Below, in pieces: positions 1-8,079 of a stretch of 64,000 nt of DNA (within the stretch, counting starts at the first letter, position 1; every line of letters starts with the position of its first letter). Source of the stretch: Mesorhizobium sp. WSM3859 (GTDB lineage Bacteria; Pseudomonadota; Alphaproteobacteria; Rhizobiales; Rhizobiaceae); the NCBI RefSeq assembly GCF_002295065.1, contig NZ_NSGG01000004.1:248001-312000 (forward strand), read 5' to 3'. The notes beneath the pieces are model-generated. The model saw only the letters and a program-made list of their open reading frames with translations, ran no database searches and was not told the origin of the DNA. The translations under genes and the position numbers were made by a program.

Positions 1-578
1 ATGTTGGCCTCGCGCGCCAGGAGCAGCGTATAGTAAGGTTGGACCGAATGGGCGTCGATCGGCTCCTCGGGCTTATGGCCGGAATGCAGTTCGAGGAATT
101 TCGGCGGCACGCGCAGCATCGGACCACTGGCCGACAGCGAAAAGCGCGGTTCGGTTTCGAGATTCTCCAGCGTGATCACCAGCTTGCCGCCGCGCGGGAT
201 CGCCGCATGGGCGACAAGAATGAGGTTGAGCAGCAGCTTGACCTTGTTCTTGGGCAGCAGCGCGCGCGAGCCGTTCCATACCAGTTCCGGTTTTTCGTTC
301 TTCAAGAAGGCGATGGCCACGGCCTCGGCATCACCGGTGTCGATCATCATGCCGGCGGAACCCGCGGCGCCGAAGGCGATGCGGGCAAACTGCAGCCGCG
401 CCGAGGCGTTTTTGGCGCTCTGGCGAATGAGCTTCATGGCGTCTTCGTCGGCGCCGCCTTCGTCGAGCAGTTCCAGGCCGTTGTTGATTGCGCCGACCGG
501 CGAAATGATGTCGTGGCAGACGCGGCTGCAAAGCAGCGCCGCCAGATCTGGCGCGGAAAGGGTGAAGAGCTCGGCCAT
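1..578 (-). CDS. chpT: Histidine phosphotransferase ChpT (3' end beyond window)
   Basis: Reading the minus strand from the ATG at 578 gives a protein starting MAELFTLSAPDLAALLCSRV and continuing with C-H-D-I-I-S-P-V-G-A-I-N-N-G-L-E-L-L. This is the dimerisation/H-box helix of ChpT-type phosphotransferases; the His of CHD is the phospho-acceptor. The frame stays open to base 1, about 192 codons, so only the C-terminus is missing. In alphaproteobacteria ChpT relays phosphate from the hybrid kinase CckA to CtrA and CpdR in the cytoplasm. It is divergent from eipA. From memory, chpT and eipA are also neighbours in Brucella, with ctrA next to chpT, so ctrA may lie just left of the window (inference). 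Confidence 0.9.
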   Translation of the reverse strand, partial: MAELFTLSAPDLAALLCSRVCHDIISPVGAINNGLELLDEGGADEDAMKLIRQSAKNASARLQFARIAFGAAGSAGMMIDTGDAEAVAIAFLKNEKPELVWNGSRALLPKNKVKLLLNLILVAHAAIPRGGKLVITLENLETEPRFSLSASGPMLRVPPKFLELHSGHKPEEPIDAHSVQPYYTLLLAREAN

Positions 579-917
579 CGGTGAAATCCCTGCTTAAGTC
601 ACTGGTTCATGGCCGGGCGACCGTTTTCGCGCCCGCCCACACGAATCACGTGCCTCCCCAAGGCCTTCTGAATACACAGCGCCTGAGCGCGCAGCAACAA
701 ATCCACAATGGCCGAGCGCGAAAATGGTGCGTTCACAAGGGGAAAACCGGTGGTCGCCGCTAAAGCTCAGCCTTCGAACCGCCATCTTCGTGTGGGAGCT
801 TAATGGTTGAAAAAGGATTACGGCATAGTTTGCCTGTGATAGCCACCCTGAACGGCCGCCAAGAGCCGCAGGGGTGCGAGGCGTCGGCGAAAGTGCTCCC
901 TGACGGAGATTGGAAGC
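579..917. promoter_or_regulatory. Divergent chpT/eipA intergenic region with a CtrA-like motif
   Basis: This 339-bp region separates the divergent chpT and eipA starts and holds no convincing gene. At 800-810 it reads TTAATGGTTGA, a TTAA half-site fused to a one-mismatch version of ATGGTTAA, the reverse complement of the CtrA half-motif TTAACCAT. Direct activation of eipA by CtrA has been reported in Brucella abortus, which makes the site plausible. It is not a full TTAA-N7-TTAA box, so confidence is modest. Confidence 0.4.
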
Positions 918-1499
918 ATGTTTTCCCGATACTACGACCGGACATTCGTCCGTGTCCTCACCATGACCATCACACTCCTGGGGGCTTTGGTCCTTTCGAC
1001 CGCGGCATCGCGGGCCCAACAGTACACAGCTCAGGAGATCGTCGATTCCGGTCATAAATTCTTCGGCGAGACATCCGGTGGCCTGGCCACAGTCGTCGAG
1101 AAGGTATTCGCGTCCTACGGCCTGCCGAACGGCTACCTGCTGGGCGAGGAGGGATCCGGGGCCCTCATCGGCGGCCTGACCTATGGCGAGGGGACGCTCT
1201 ACACCAAGAACGCTGGCGACCATAAGGTGTTCTGGCAAGGGCCGTCGCTCGGCTGGGATTTCGGCGGCGAGGGCTCTCGGGTGATGATGCTGGTCTACAA
1301 CCTCGACGACATCAGCAGCCTCTACAACCGCTTCGGCGGCGTGGCCGGGTCCGCTTACGTGATAGCCGGCGTGGGCTTCAACGTGCTGCAGAGCAACCGC
1401 GTGCTGATCGTGCCGATCCGCACCGGCGTCGGCGCCCGCCTCGGCGTCAATCTCGGCTATCTGAAGCTCACCGAAAGGCCGACCTGGAACCCGTTCTGA
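918..1499 (+). CDS. eipA: Envelope integrity protein EipA (DUF1134)
   Basis: This encodes 193 residues with a basic start and a hydrophobic stretch ending in an A-S-R-A-Q signal-peptidase site near residue 34, so the product is periplasmic. The mature part has the glycine-rich DUF1134 pattern: G-G-L-A near 56, G-Y-L-L-G-E-E-G-S-G near 73, G-S-A-Y-V-I-A-G-V-G-F-N near 145 and G-V-N-L-G-Y-L-K-L near the end. The family folds as a small beta-barrel, and in Brucella it is needed for envelope-stress resistance. A GGAGATTGGA tract precedes the ATG. The next ATG (963) would also leave a signal peptide, so the exact start is not certain. Confidence 0.9.
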   Translation: MFSRYYDRTFVRVLTMTITLLGALVLSTAASRAQQYTAQEIVDSGHKFFGETSGGLATVVEKVFASYGLPNGYLLGEEGSGALIGGLTYGEGTLYTKNAGDHKVFWQGPSLGWDFGGEGSRVMMLVYNLDDISSLYNRFGGVAGSAYVIAGVGFNVLQSNRVLIVPIRTGVGARLGVNLGYLKLTERPTWNPF

Positions 1500-1633
1500 T
1501 CGGGTTCTGCCCGTTACAATCGCTCGGACCGTGCTGATCACGCCGCGGCAAGCTCTTGCCGCGGCGTTGAATTTCCGCCATGCCAAGGTGGCACAATCCA
1601 GCGATTGCCGCTCCGTAAAGTGGATAGCTCGCC

Positions 1634-2776
1634 TTGGTCCAGTCGGTCCTGTTCTTCGCACTCGGTTTCCTTTGCGCCGTTTTTCTGGTGTCGCTGATCG
1701 CGCCGGCGGTCTGGCGGCGGGCCGTCGTGCTGACGCGCAGGCGCCTTGAGGCTTCGTTGCCGCTGACGCCTGCCGAGATCCAGGCGGACAAGGACCGGGT
1801 CCGGGCGGAATATGCAATGACGACGCGCCGGCTGGAGATAACCGTCAAGAACCTGCAGGAGAAGGTGGCTGAGCAGGTGGTGGAGATCGCTCGCGGGCAC
1901 GAGGCCTTGAAGGGGCTCGCGGTCGAAAAGAAGGACAAGAACCAGGCGCTCTCCGATCTGCAGGCCAAAAATGCGGAGCTCAGGCAGCGCGAGGAGGATT
2001 TGCACCGCCTCTCGGAAAAGCACGCGCAGGCCGAGCGGGCGTTGGAGAAGCGTGCGCTGGAGCTGCAAAAGCTCGAGCAGATGTATGATGACGCCAGTTT
2101 CTCGTCCTCGAACCGCCAGATCGAACTGGTTGCCCGCGAATCGGAACTGGACAAACTCGCCAGCGACATCGCGGTGCTGCGCAGCCAGCGCAAGGAGGCG
2201 GACAAGCGCAACCAGGAGATCGTCTCGGAAAGCAAGGCTGCGCGCGAAGCATTGAAGGCGGAGAAGAGAAAGACGGCCGAGCTCGAGAAGAAGGTGGAGC
2301 GGCTGCTCGCCACGCTTGCCGACCGTGAGGAGAAGCTCGACCGGCGCGAGAAGGACCTTGCTCGCATGCGAGAACGTTCGAAGGAAACCGCCGCCGTAAA
2401 CGGCGTGGCGCGGCTTTCTGCGGGCGCCGATACGAAAGGCGACGATGTCGACAAGGCAATCGCCAGGTTGGAGGGCGACCGCGAACGACTGGAGGCGAGG
2501 CTGACGGCACTGGCGCGCGAGAACAAGCGGCTGAAAACCGACCTTGCCGACTCTGGAGCGGCGAAACCCGAATCGGCAGGAGATCCACGCTCCGGCGCCG
2601 GCCTTCGCGAGCAGATGAACGAACTGGCGGCCGAGGTCGTCAACCTGACGATGAAGCTCGACGGGCCAGATTCCCCTATCGCCAAGGCGCTGGCGAGTGA
2701 CGGGCAGCAAAATGGGCGCGGCGTCAGCCTTGCCGATCGCGTGAGGGCTTTGCAGAAGGCCGGCTCGTCCAACTGA
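1634..2776 (+). CDS. N-terminally anchored coiled-coil protein, unknown function
   Basis: This encodes 380 residues. Residues 1-25 form one transmembrane helix, and about 45-300 are almost continuous coiled coil (Glu/Lys/Arg/Leu heptads such as E-L-Q-K-L-E-Q-M). The last 80 residues are less charged. The topology suggests a cytoplasmic rod held at the inner membrane. The start is TTG at 1634: an in-frame TAG lies at 1625-1627 and no ATG precedes the membrane helix. I recognise no catalytic motif, and a structural or scaffold role is inference. The TGA stop is the first three bases of a palindromic repeat that recurs at 53.96 kb. Confidence 0.75.
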   Translation: MVQSVLFFALGFLCAVFLVSLIAPAVWRRAVVLTRRRLEASLPLTPAEIQADKDRVRAEYAMTTRRLEITVKNLQEKVAEQVVEIARGHEALKGLAVEKKDKNQALSDLQAKNAELRQREEDLHRLSEKHAQAERALEKRALELQKLEQMYDDASFSSSNRQIELVARESELDKLASDIAVLRSQRKEADKRNQEIVSESKAAREALKAEKRKTAELEKKVERLLATLADREEKLDRREKDLARMRERSKETAAVNGVARLSAGADTKGDDVDKAIARLEGDRERLEARLTALARENKRLKTDLADSGAAKPESAGDPRSGAGLREQMNELAAEVVNLTMKLDGPDSPIAKALASDGQQNGRGVSLADRVRALQKAGSSN

Positions 2777-3010
2777 GGTGTGTTGACATTCAGGTGAGGC
2801 CGGCCTGCAAATGCCGGCTTCCTGCGCTTCCGGTGCTCACGTACGTTAAGTACGCTCCGCTCCGGCCTTCGCCGCCGAAGCCCTCATAGGTTTCTCCGCT
2901 ATCTGAAGGCTACGGTCGGCGTAGGCCGGTTCTCGGAAATCGCCCAGTTTGGTCGCTTCGCGCCCGTCTTCGACTCCGACTCGACCAGACCTGAATCTCA
3001 ACACACCTCC
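2774..3010. repeat. Element with inverted ends and terminator-like hairpin
   Basis: The left end (2775-2796, GAGGTGTGTTGACATTCAGG...) is repeated in inverted orientation at 2989-3009 with one mismatch in about 21 bases, bounding a 235-bp unit without an ORF I believe. Next to the left end is the hairpin GCCGGC-N8-GCCGGC. The first ~46 bases, hairpin included, recur at 53963-54009. In both places the first TGA is the stop codon of the upstream gene. The rest of the 2777-3045 spacer shows only a small CGTAC-GTTAA-GTACG palindrome near 2840. It may be a non-autonomous mobile element. Confidence 0.65.
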
Positions 3011-3045
3011 AAGCGCCGCGGCTGTTCGGGCTCCAGGTTGGGCCA

Positions 3046-3843
3046 CTACCGGTTTGAAAAGTGATACAGGGCGATCGCCGAAGCCGCCGCGACGTTCAGG
3101 CTGTCGAAGCCTTCTGCCATGGCAATCCTTACCGTGTGCAGGCGGGTAAGCAAATCCGGCGGCAGGCCTTCGCCTTCAGTGCCGAGATAGAGTGCCAGTC
3201 TGGCAGAATGCTGCGCGGTCCGGATGTCGGTGGTGCCGCGCGGCGAGAGCGCGAACTGGCTGAAGCCAAGCCGGTCGAGCGTGGCGGTGAAGGCTGCGGC
3301 ATCGTCGAAGGACGCGAAGGGAACCTTCAGAGCCGCGCCGACGGAAACGCGGATTGCCTTGCGGTAAAGCGGATCGCAGCAGGTTCGGTCGAGCAGCACC
3401 GCGTCCGCGCCGAAGGCCGCGGCATTGCGGAAGATCGCCCCCATATTGTCGTGATTGGATATGCCGACCAGGACGACGGCCAAGGCGTGCCGGGGCAGGC
3501 CTTCCAGCAGAAGCTCGGCGGGCGCCGGATCGCCGCGCATGCCGATCGCCAGGATGCCGCGATGCATGTGGAAGCCGGCGATCCGGTCCATGACCTCGCC
3601 GCCGGCGACATAGACCGGGAAATCCGGGGGCGCCTTGCGCAGGATTTCCCGCACGCCGGCCAGCCTGTTTTCGAGGATGAGGGCAGACTCGGCGGCGAAG
3701 CGCCCGGTCGACAGCAAAAGGTTCATCACTACCTTGCCTTCGGCGATGAAACGGCCGTGGCGGCCGACGAGGTCGCGCTCGCGGATGTCGAGATAGGCGG
3801 CGACGCGCGGGTCCCGGGGGTCGTCGATGGGGATGAGGTTCAT
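3046..3843 (-). CDS. TrmH/SpoU-family RNA 2'-O-methyltransferase
   Basis: This encodes 265 residues. It has an N-terminal substrate-binding part (residues 1-100, including R-F-I-A-E-G-K) and a C-terminal SPOUT knot domain. Knot motifs are visible: I-S-N-H-D-N-M-G-A-I-F-R-N-A-A-A-F-G-A (motif 1), L-Y-L-G-T-E-G-E-G-L (motif 2) and S-L-N-V-A-A-A-S-A-I-A-L-Y (motif 3). Such enzymes transfer a methyl group from SAM to a ribose 2'-OH in rRNA or tRNA; the target cannot be told from sequence. The ATG at 3843 was chosen because it starts at the conserved MNLIPIDDPRDPRV. An upstream in-frame extension reads as non-family sequence. Confidence 0.88.
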   Translation of the reverse strand: MNLIPIDDPRDPRVAAYLDIRERDLVGRHGRFIAEGKVVMNLLLSTGRFAAESALILENRLAGVREILRKAPPDFPVYVAGGEVMDRIAGFHMHRGILAIGMRGDPAPAELLLEGLPRHALAVVLVGISNHDNMGAIFRNAAAFGADAVLLDRTCCDPLYRKAIRVSVGAALKVPFASFDDAAAFTATLDRLGFSQFALSPRGTTDIRTAQHSARLALYLGTEGEGLPPDLLTRLHTVRIAMAEGFDSLNVAAASAIALYHFSNR

Positions 3844-3896
3844 GTATACCCTCGCCGAAGATTGATCAGCGAGGTAATGAGCGACTGGAGCGCGGG

Positions 3897-4235
3897 TCAA
3901 GCCCCGGCGCGGCGCAACCGATAGGCCATCTGGGAGAGATCGCCGTCGCCGAAAATGCCTTCCAGCATACGCAGCAATTCGCGCACCGCTTCGGATTTGC
4001 AGGAATAGTAGATCATCTGGCGGTCGCGCCGCGTCTCGACGAGATCGAGCGCCCTCAGCTTGGCGAGGTGCTGCGACAGCGCGGACTGGCTGAGTTGCAC
4101 TTTTTCGGCGATGGCGCCGACCGACATTTCGCCGTCGATCAGATAGGCCACGATCAGCAGGCGCTTTTCGTTGCCCATGAGAGTGAGAAACGCGGCGGCC
4201 GATTCCGCATTTGCGATTAGTTTGTTTGAGATCAT
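3897..4235 (-). CDS. ArsR-family repressor, NolR-like
   Basis: This encodes 112 residues forming a single winged helix. The recognition region V-Q-L-S-Q-S-A-L-S-Q-H-L-A-K-L-R and the wing R-R-D-R-Q-M-I-Y-Y-S closely match what I remember of NolR, the nodulation and global repressor of Sinorhizobium; the M-G-N-E-K-R-L-L-I helix matches as well. The metal-binding cysteines of ArsR/SmtB sensors are absent (the one Cys, in Y-S-C-K-S, is isolated), so it is unlikely to be a metal sensor. It lies 53 bp upstream of the methyltransferase gene on the same strand. Whether it is the true NolR orthologue needs a tree. Confidence 0.82.
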   Translation of the reverse strand: MISNKLIANAESAAAFLTLMGNEKRLLIVAYLIDGEMSVGAIAEKVQLSQSALSQHLAKLRALDLVETRRDRQMIYYSCKSEAVRELLRMLEGIFGDGDLSQMAYRLRRAGA

Positions 4236-4262
4236 AGATCCCCCAAGGGTCCTGGCTCATCC

Positions 4263-4334
4263 TGGCGCCAGGGGGCAATGGCGCCTGATTCCACAATGTT
4301 CAGATGTCGACAGGCGCTGCTGAATCAGCGCCAT
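4263..4334. promoter_or_regulatory. Palindromes upstream of the NolR-like gene
   Basis: Two inverted repeats lie 28-100 bp upstream of the repressor start. TGGCGCCA at 4263-4270 is repeated as TGGCGCC at 4279-4285, and further out GGCGCTG-CTGAAT-CAGCGCC forms a perfect 7-bp dyad near 4313-4333. They could be operators of an autoregulated repressor. They do not match the published NolR consensus ((A/T)TTAG-N9-A(T/A)), so another factor or a hairpin function is equally possible. Confidence 0.3.
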
Positions 4335-4393
4335 AACAAAGGTAGATCATTTCGTTTAACTATCAAGCGTTGCTTTCGCCGGCGCGCGATCAA

Positions 4394-5164
4394 CTATCGC
4401 TCTTGCTCTGCCGCGCGTCCCGCCTTCGCCATCTCGACGAGCACCGAACGCAATTCGCGCGCCGCTTGCAAAGGCTGGGGAAAGAAGATCCTGCAGGTCG
4501 CGTCCAGGGCGGCGAGATCCATGCCGTCGGCATCGAAGCCGGTGACGATCCAGCCGTCGCCGGCGGCGCCGCCGAAGTGACGGGCATAGAGGGCAATTGC
4601 GTCGCGATGATCGGCATTCATGTGATCGAGTGCTGCCTGCTCGCTGCCGGCCAGTTCCTCGACAAGGGCGCGGCCGGTGACGAAATCATCGCGGTCGAGA
4701 AGATAGGCCTTGCCGAAGCCGCCATTCAGGCTGGCGCGCCCAGGCTCGAGCCGGAAGAACGAGAAATCGCCGAGTCCGGCATAAAGCTTGGCCTTCGGAT
4801 TGCGATTGAGGTAGCGGCGTTCGGCTCGGACCTGGTCGGCCGATCCCCGCTCCAGCAGCACGGCCCGGCATGCCAGGCTGATGCGCGGATGCGCCAGCGG
4901 ATCGCCCTTGCCGGGCTCGCCAAGCAGCAGCGAGCAGCGCGGATCGGCGACAAGCGCACCGGTGTGCGCGGACAGCATCGAGATCAGGATCAGCGGCGCG
5001 CCGTCGATGTCGGTGGCGACGCCGACCCTGCTCGCCAGCGGCGCGCCGGTGCCGGGCTCGACCACCGCGAGCGCGCCGAAACGCGCTGCGCGGATCAAGG
5101 TTTTCGCCAGCCTGATCGCTTCGGCGTCGGTCTGGCGAATGACATCTTTTTTCGGTTCGATCAC
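4394..5164 (-). CDS. HugZ-like FMN-binding split-barrel protein with DUF2470 domain
   Basis: This encodes 256 residues. The N-terminal ~150 residues fold like pyridoxamine-5'-phosphate oxidase (split barrel: A-R-F-G-A-L-A-V, V-A-T-D-I-D-G-A-P-L-I-L-I-S, L-A-C-R-A-V-L-L-E). The C-terminal ~80 residues contain A-A-L-D-H-M-N-A-D-H-R-D-A-I, the hallmark of DUF2470. This pairing is typical of HugZ/HutZ haem-degrading or haem-utilisation proteins. No haem-uptake genes are nearby, so the substrate is open. It is the last gene of a minus-strand run with the CaiB-family gene 36 bp upstream. Confidence 0.82.
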   Translation of the reverse strand: MIEPKKDVIRQTDAEAIRLAKTLIRAARFGALAVVEPGTGAPLASRVGVATDIDGAPLILISMLSAHTGALVADPRCSLLLGEPGKGDPLAHPRISLACRAVLLERGSADQVRAERRYLNRNPKAKLYAGLGDFSFFRLEPGRASLNGGFGKAYLLDRDDFVTGRALVEELAGSEQAALDHMNADHRDAIALYARHFGGAAGDGWIVTGFDADGMDLAALDATCRIFFPQPLQAARELRSVLVEMAKAGRAAEQER

Positions 5165-5200
5165 AAGCTCACCCGAGATAAGTTGATTTCTCTTCTCCGG

Positions 5201-6388
5201 TTATCGGCCGAGTACACCCGCTTTTGCAAGGGCTGCGATTTCCTCCTGGCTGAAGCCAAAACGGGCCAATATGCTTGCGCTTTCGCGATCGGCGGCGGCC
5301 GGCGCTGCCGCAGCCGCTGCCGGGGCATGCGAGAAACGCGGCGCCGGCGCCGGGCGCTCGAGCCTGCCAGACGTCACAAAGCTTTGCCTGGCGCGATTGT
5401 GCGGGTGGTTCCTGGCTTCGACCAGCGACAGCACGGGCGCGACACAGGCGTCGGACGCGGCGAAAAGCTCGGCCCATTCGTCGCGCGTTTTCTCCCTGAC
5501 CCGGCCGGCAATTGCGGCGCGCATCGCCGGCCACGACGAATTGTCATATTGGTTGCCGACAAAATGCCCGGCGAGCGGCAGCAGCTTGGCGAATTCGGCG
5601 AAGAAGCGCGGTTCAAGGCAGCCGACGGCAATGTGCTTGCCATCCTTCGTCTCATAGGTGTCATAGAACGGCGCCCCTGAATCCACCAGGTTCTCGCCGC
5701 GCCTGTCGCTCCACAGACCCGCCGCCATGTAAGCGTGGATCGGCGCCGCAAGCATTGAGGCCCCCTCGATCATAGAGGCGTCGATCACCTGGCCCTTTCC
5801 GGTCAACGAACGCTGGAAAAGGGCGGCGAGCACGCCAGCAATCAGCATCATGGCGCCGCCGCCTTGATCCGCGACGAGATTGAGCGGCGGCACGGGCGGC
5901 GCGTCCTTCCTGCCGATCGCGTGCAGCAGGCCCGCATAAGCGAGATAGGTGATGTCGTGCCCGGCTCGCCCGGACAGCGGTCCGTCCTGGCCGAACCCGG
6001 TCAGTCGGCCATAGATCAGCGCCGGATTGCGTTGAAGCAGCACATCGGGCCCGAGGCCGAGGCGCTCCATCACACCGGGGCGGAAGCCTTCGACAAGCAA
6101 GTCGGCCCATGCCGCGAGCCGCAGCAACAGCTCCGTGCCCGCCGGATGTTTGAGGTCGAGCTTGAGGATGGAACGGCCGTGCCGGTCGAGGTCGTATTTT
6201 TCCGGCAGGTCCAGAAGCGGCTGGCCGGCATCGGCGCGTTCGATGCGCAACACATCGGCACCCATCTCGGCCAGCATCAGGGCGGCAAGCGGCACCGGGC
6301 CGAGCCCGGCCATCTCGATGACTTTCAGGCCGGCGAGCGGGCCTGTCTTTTCGGTGGAAGCACCGGCGCCTGTCGGCGAGCCAGTCAT
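5201..6388 (-). CDS. CaiB/BaiF family protein, alpha-methylacyl-CoA racemase type
   Basis: This encodes 395 residues. Class III CoA-transferase features are present: G-L-K-V-I-E-M-A-G-L-G-P-V-P near residue 20, A-D-V-L-R-I-E, L-K-H-P-A-G, D-L-L-V-E-G-F-R-P-G-V-M-E-R-L-G, and G-F-G-Q-D-G-P followed by A-G-H-D-I-T-Y-L. The G-H-D-I-T-Y segment is typical of alpha-methylacyl-CoA racemase, which interconverts (R)- and (S)-2-methylacyl-CoA so branched chains can enter beta-oxidation. Only 6 bp separate it from the upstream dehydrogenase gene, which supports a joint role in branched acyl-CoA breakdown. An Ala-rich linker sits before the C-terminal helix. Confidence 0.88.
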   Translation of the reverse strand: MTGSPTGAGASTEKTGPLAGLKVIEMAGLGPVPLAALMLAEMGADVLRIERADAGQPLLDLPEKYDLDRHGRSILKLDLKHPAGTELLLRLAAWADLLVEGFRPGVMERLGLGPDVLLQRNPALIYGRLTGFGQDGPLSGRAGHDITYLAYAGLLHAIGRKDAPPVPPLNLVADQGGGAMMLIAGVLAALFQRSLTGKGQVIDASMIEGASMLAAPIHAYMAAGLWSDRRGENLVDSGAPFYDTYETKDGKHIAVGCLEPRFFAEFAKLLPLAGHFVGNQYDNSSWPAMRAAIAGRVREKTRDEWAELFAASDACVAPVLSLVEARNHPHNRARQSFVTSGRLERPAPAPRFSHAPAAAAAAPAAADRESASILARFGFSQEEIAALAKAGVLGR

Positions 6389-6394
6389 CTCGGC

Positions 6395-7156
6395 TTACTT
6401 CGGCGCCATGCGGATGGCGCCGTCGAGCCGGATGGTTTCGCCGTTGAGCATCTGGTTCTCGACGATGTGCAGCGCAAGGGCCGCATATTCCGACGGCTCG
6501 CCGAGCCGCGGCGGGAAGGGCACGGCGGCACCGAGCGAATCCTGCACTTCCTGCGGCATGCCGGCCATCATCGGCGTCTTGAAGATGCCGGGCGCGATGG
6601 TGCAGACGCGAATGCCGGAGCGCGCCAGATCGCGCGCCACCGGCAGCGTCATGCCAACGACGCCGCCCTTGGAAGCGGAATAGGCGGCCTGCCCGATCTG
6701 ACCGTCATAGGCGGCAACGGAGGCGGTGTTGACGATGACGCCGCGCTCGCCCCCGGCAAGCGGATCGAGCTTCGCCGCCCGATCGGCAACGAGGCGGATC
6801 ATGTTGAACGTGCCGATCAGGTTGATCTCGATAACCTTGCGGTACTGGTCGAGCGGATGCGGTCCGTCCTTGCCGATCGTCTTCACGCCGATGGCGATGC
6901 CGGCGCAATTGACCAGGATGCGCGGTTCACCGAGCTTTCCAGCCACTTCGGTGATCGCGGCCGTGGCGCTGTCGCCGCTAGAGACATCGCATTGGACGGC
7001 AATGCCGCCGATGTCGGTTGCGACCTTCGCCGCGCGCTCGATGCCGACATCGAGGATGGCGACGCGGGCGTCCTTGGCGGCAAGCGCGCGCGCCGTCGCC
7101 TCTCCCAGGCCGGATCCCCCGCCGGTGACGATCGCGATCTGGCCGTTCGGGTTCAT
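6395..7156 (-). CDS. SDR dehydrogenase, 3-hydroxyacyl-CoA dehydrogenase type II-like
   Basis: This encodes 253 residues, standard classical SDR length. The cofactor motif is T-G-G-G-S-G-L-G near residue 12, the Asp of A-I-L-D-V favours NAD, and N-C-A-G-I follows. The catalytic set is Ser in N-T-A-S-V-A-A-Y and Y-S-A-S-K. The G-I-F-K-T-P-M-M and [11 protein letters not shown] segments are characteristic of HSD17B10-type 3-hydroxyacyl-CoA dehydrogenases. It sits between the GNAT gene (27 bp) and the racemase gene (6 bp) on the same strand, probably in one operon. Confidence 0.88.
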   Translation of the reverse strand: MNPNGQIAIVTGGGSGLGEATARALAAKDARVAILDVGIERAAKVATDIGGIAVQCDVSSGDSATAAITEVAGKLGEPRILVNCAGIAIGVKTIGKDGPHPLDQYRKVIEINLIGTFNMIRLVADRAAKLDPLAGGERGVIVNTASVAAYDGQIGQAAYSASKGGVVGMTLPVARDLARSGIRVCTIAPGIFKTPMMAGMPQEVQDSLGAAVPFPPRLGEPSEYAALALHIVENQMLNGETIRLDGAIRMAPK

Positions 7157-7183
7157 GCAAGCCTCCCAGGGTTTCGAATTATG

Positions 7184-7789
7184 CTACGAGGCGCGCAGGG
7201 GAGGCGCAACCGCAATGGCCGGCTCGATCGACAGCTGCGCATTGCCGGCCGGCCGCACCAGGGCCGGGGCAAATTCCGCAACCCTTGCCGTATTGGCGTG
7301 GCCGACTTCACCGGCAAAGCGCGCGACGGCGCCCGGCTTGATGTCGTGATACAGCAGCCGGTCGAGATCGACCGGGCGCGGCATGGTGATCTGCCCGCGC
7401 GGGAAGCGTTTGAAGCCGAGCGGCCCATAATATGGCTCGTCGCCGACCAGGATGACGGCAGGCGCGCCGGCCTTCCTGGCCGCCTCCAGCGCGATCGCGA
7501 CCAGCTTGCGGCCGATGCCCAAATTCTTGAAGGCGGGGCGAACCGCAAGCGGGCCGAGCATCATGGCGCGTCCCGCGCCCGCGGCCACGCGCGTCATGCG
7601 CACCGAGGCGATCACCGCGTCGTCCTTGACGGCGACATAGGACATCGAGCGGTCATGACCGCCCGACTCGCGGATCTTGTAGGCGGCAAGCACGAAGCGG
7701 CCCGGGCCGAAGGCCTCGTCGTTGATGGCTTCGATTTCAGCATCATGCGCCGGGGTTTCCGGCAGGTATTTCACGTCGGCAAGGCTCAT
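7184..7789 (-). CDS. GNAT-family N-acetyltransferase
   Basis: This encodes 201 residues from the ATG at 7789; an in-frame TTG 39 bp upstream is the only alternative. The GNAT acetyl-CoA site is the M-L-G-P-L-A-V-R-P-A-F-K-N-L-G-I-G-R-K-L segment, followed by V-I-L-V-G-D-E-P-Y-Y-G-P-L-G-F. That second segment is typical of the YhbS-like branch, which acetylates small amines or N-termini. The substrate is unknown. It is the first gene of the acyl-CoA run and is divergent from the glutathionyl-hydroquinone reductase gene. Confidence 0.82.
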   Translation of the reverse strand: MSLADVKYLPETPAHDAEIEAINDEAFGPGRFVLAAYKIRESGGHDRSMSYVAVKDDAVIASVRMTRVAAGAGRAMMLGPLAVRPAFKNLGIGRKLVAIALEAARKAGAPAVILVGDEPYYGPLGFKRFPRGQITMPRPVDLDRLLYHDIKPGAVARFAGEVGHANTARVAEFAPALVRPAGNAQLSIEPAIAVAPPLRAS

Positions 7790-8079
7790 GGTCTTTGCGT
7801 TCCGGTATGCGAGGAAGGTTTGCTGCAAGCGGCAGCGTTCGCCAGTCAGCGCTTGTTAAGCGCGGGCGCCCTTTCGTCGTCGGTCGAACCGGATCGAGGC
7901 AAAGTCGAACATGGGCGCCTCCGCTAGCACCAATTTTGTGCCGCTGCAATCGGCGCTTTTTGTCTTTCTTTGTGTCATTTGACGAACTGGTTCCTCATTT
8001 GACGAACTGTTCAGTGCCGAGGGGCTTCGCCAACCCGGCTATCGGCCTAGATTATTGCGAACCGCAGGGAGATTTCCGC
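7790..8079. other. Divergent intergenic region with small palindrome
   Basis: This 290-bp spacer lies between the divergent GNAT and hydroquinone reductase genes. It contains a perfect dyad GCGCTT-GTT-AAGCGC at 7849-7863 and an imperfect direct repeat CATTTGACGAACTG at about 7976 and 7995. No gene is convincing. Confidence 0.4.

Noticed and set aside
594..1817. Long minus-strand open frame opposite eipA (407 aa)
   Set aside because: It lies opposite a gene with clear family motifs and signal peptide. The translation is rich in Arg/Ala/Gly with no fold pattern, as expected from an antisense frame in high-GC DNA.
5864..7927. 687-aa plus-strand open frame over the SDR and GNAT genes
   Set aside because: It is antisense to the racemase, SDR and GNAT genes, which have readable catalytic motifs; the frame is stop-free because of codon bias.
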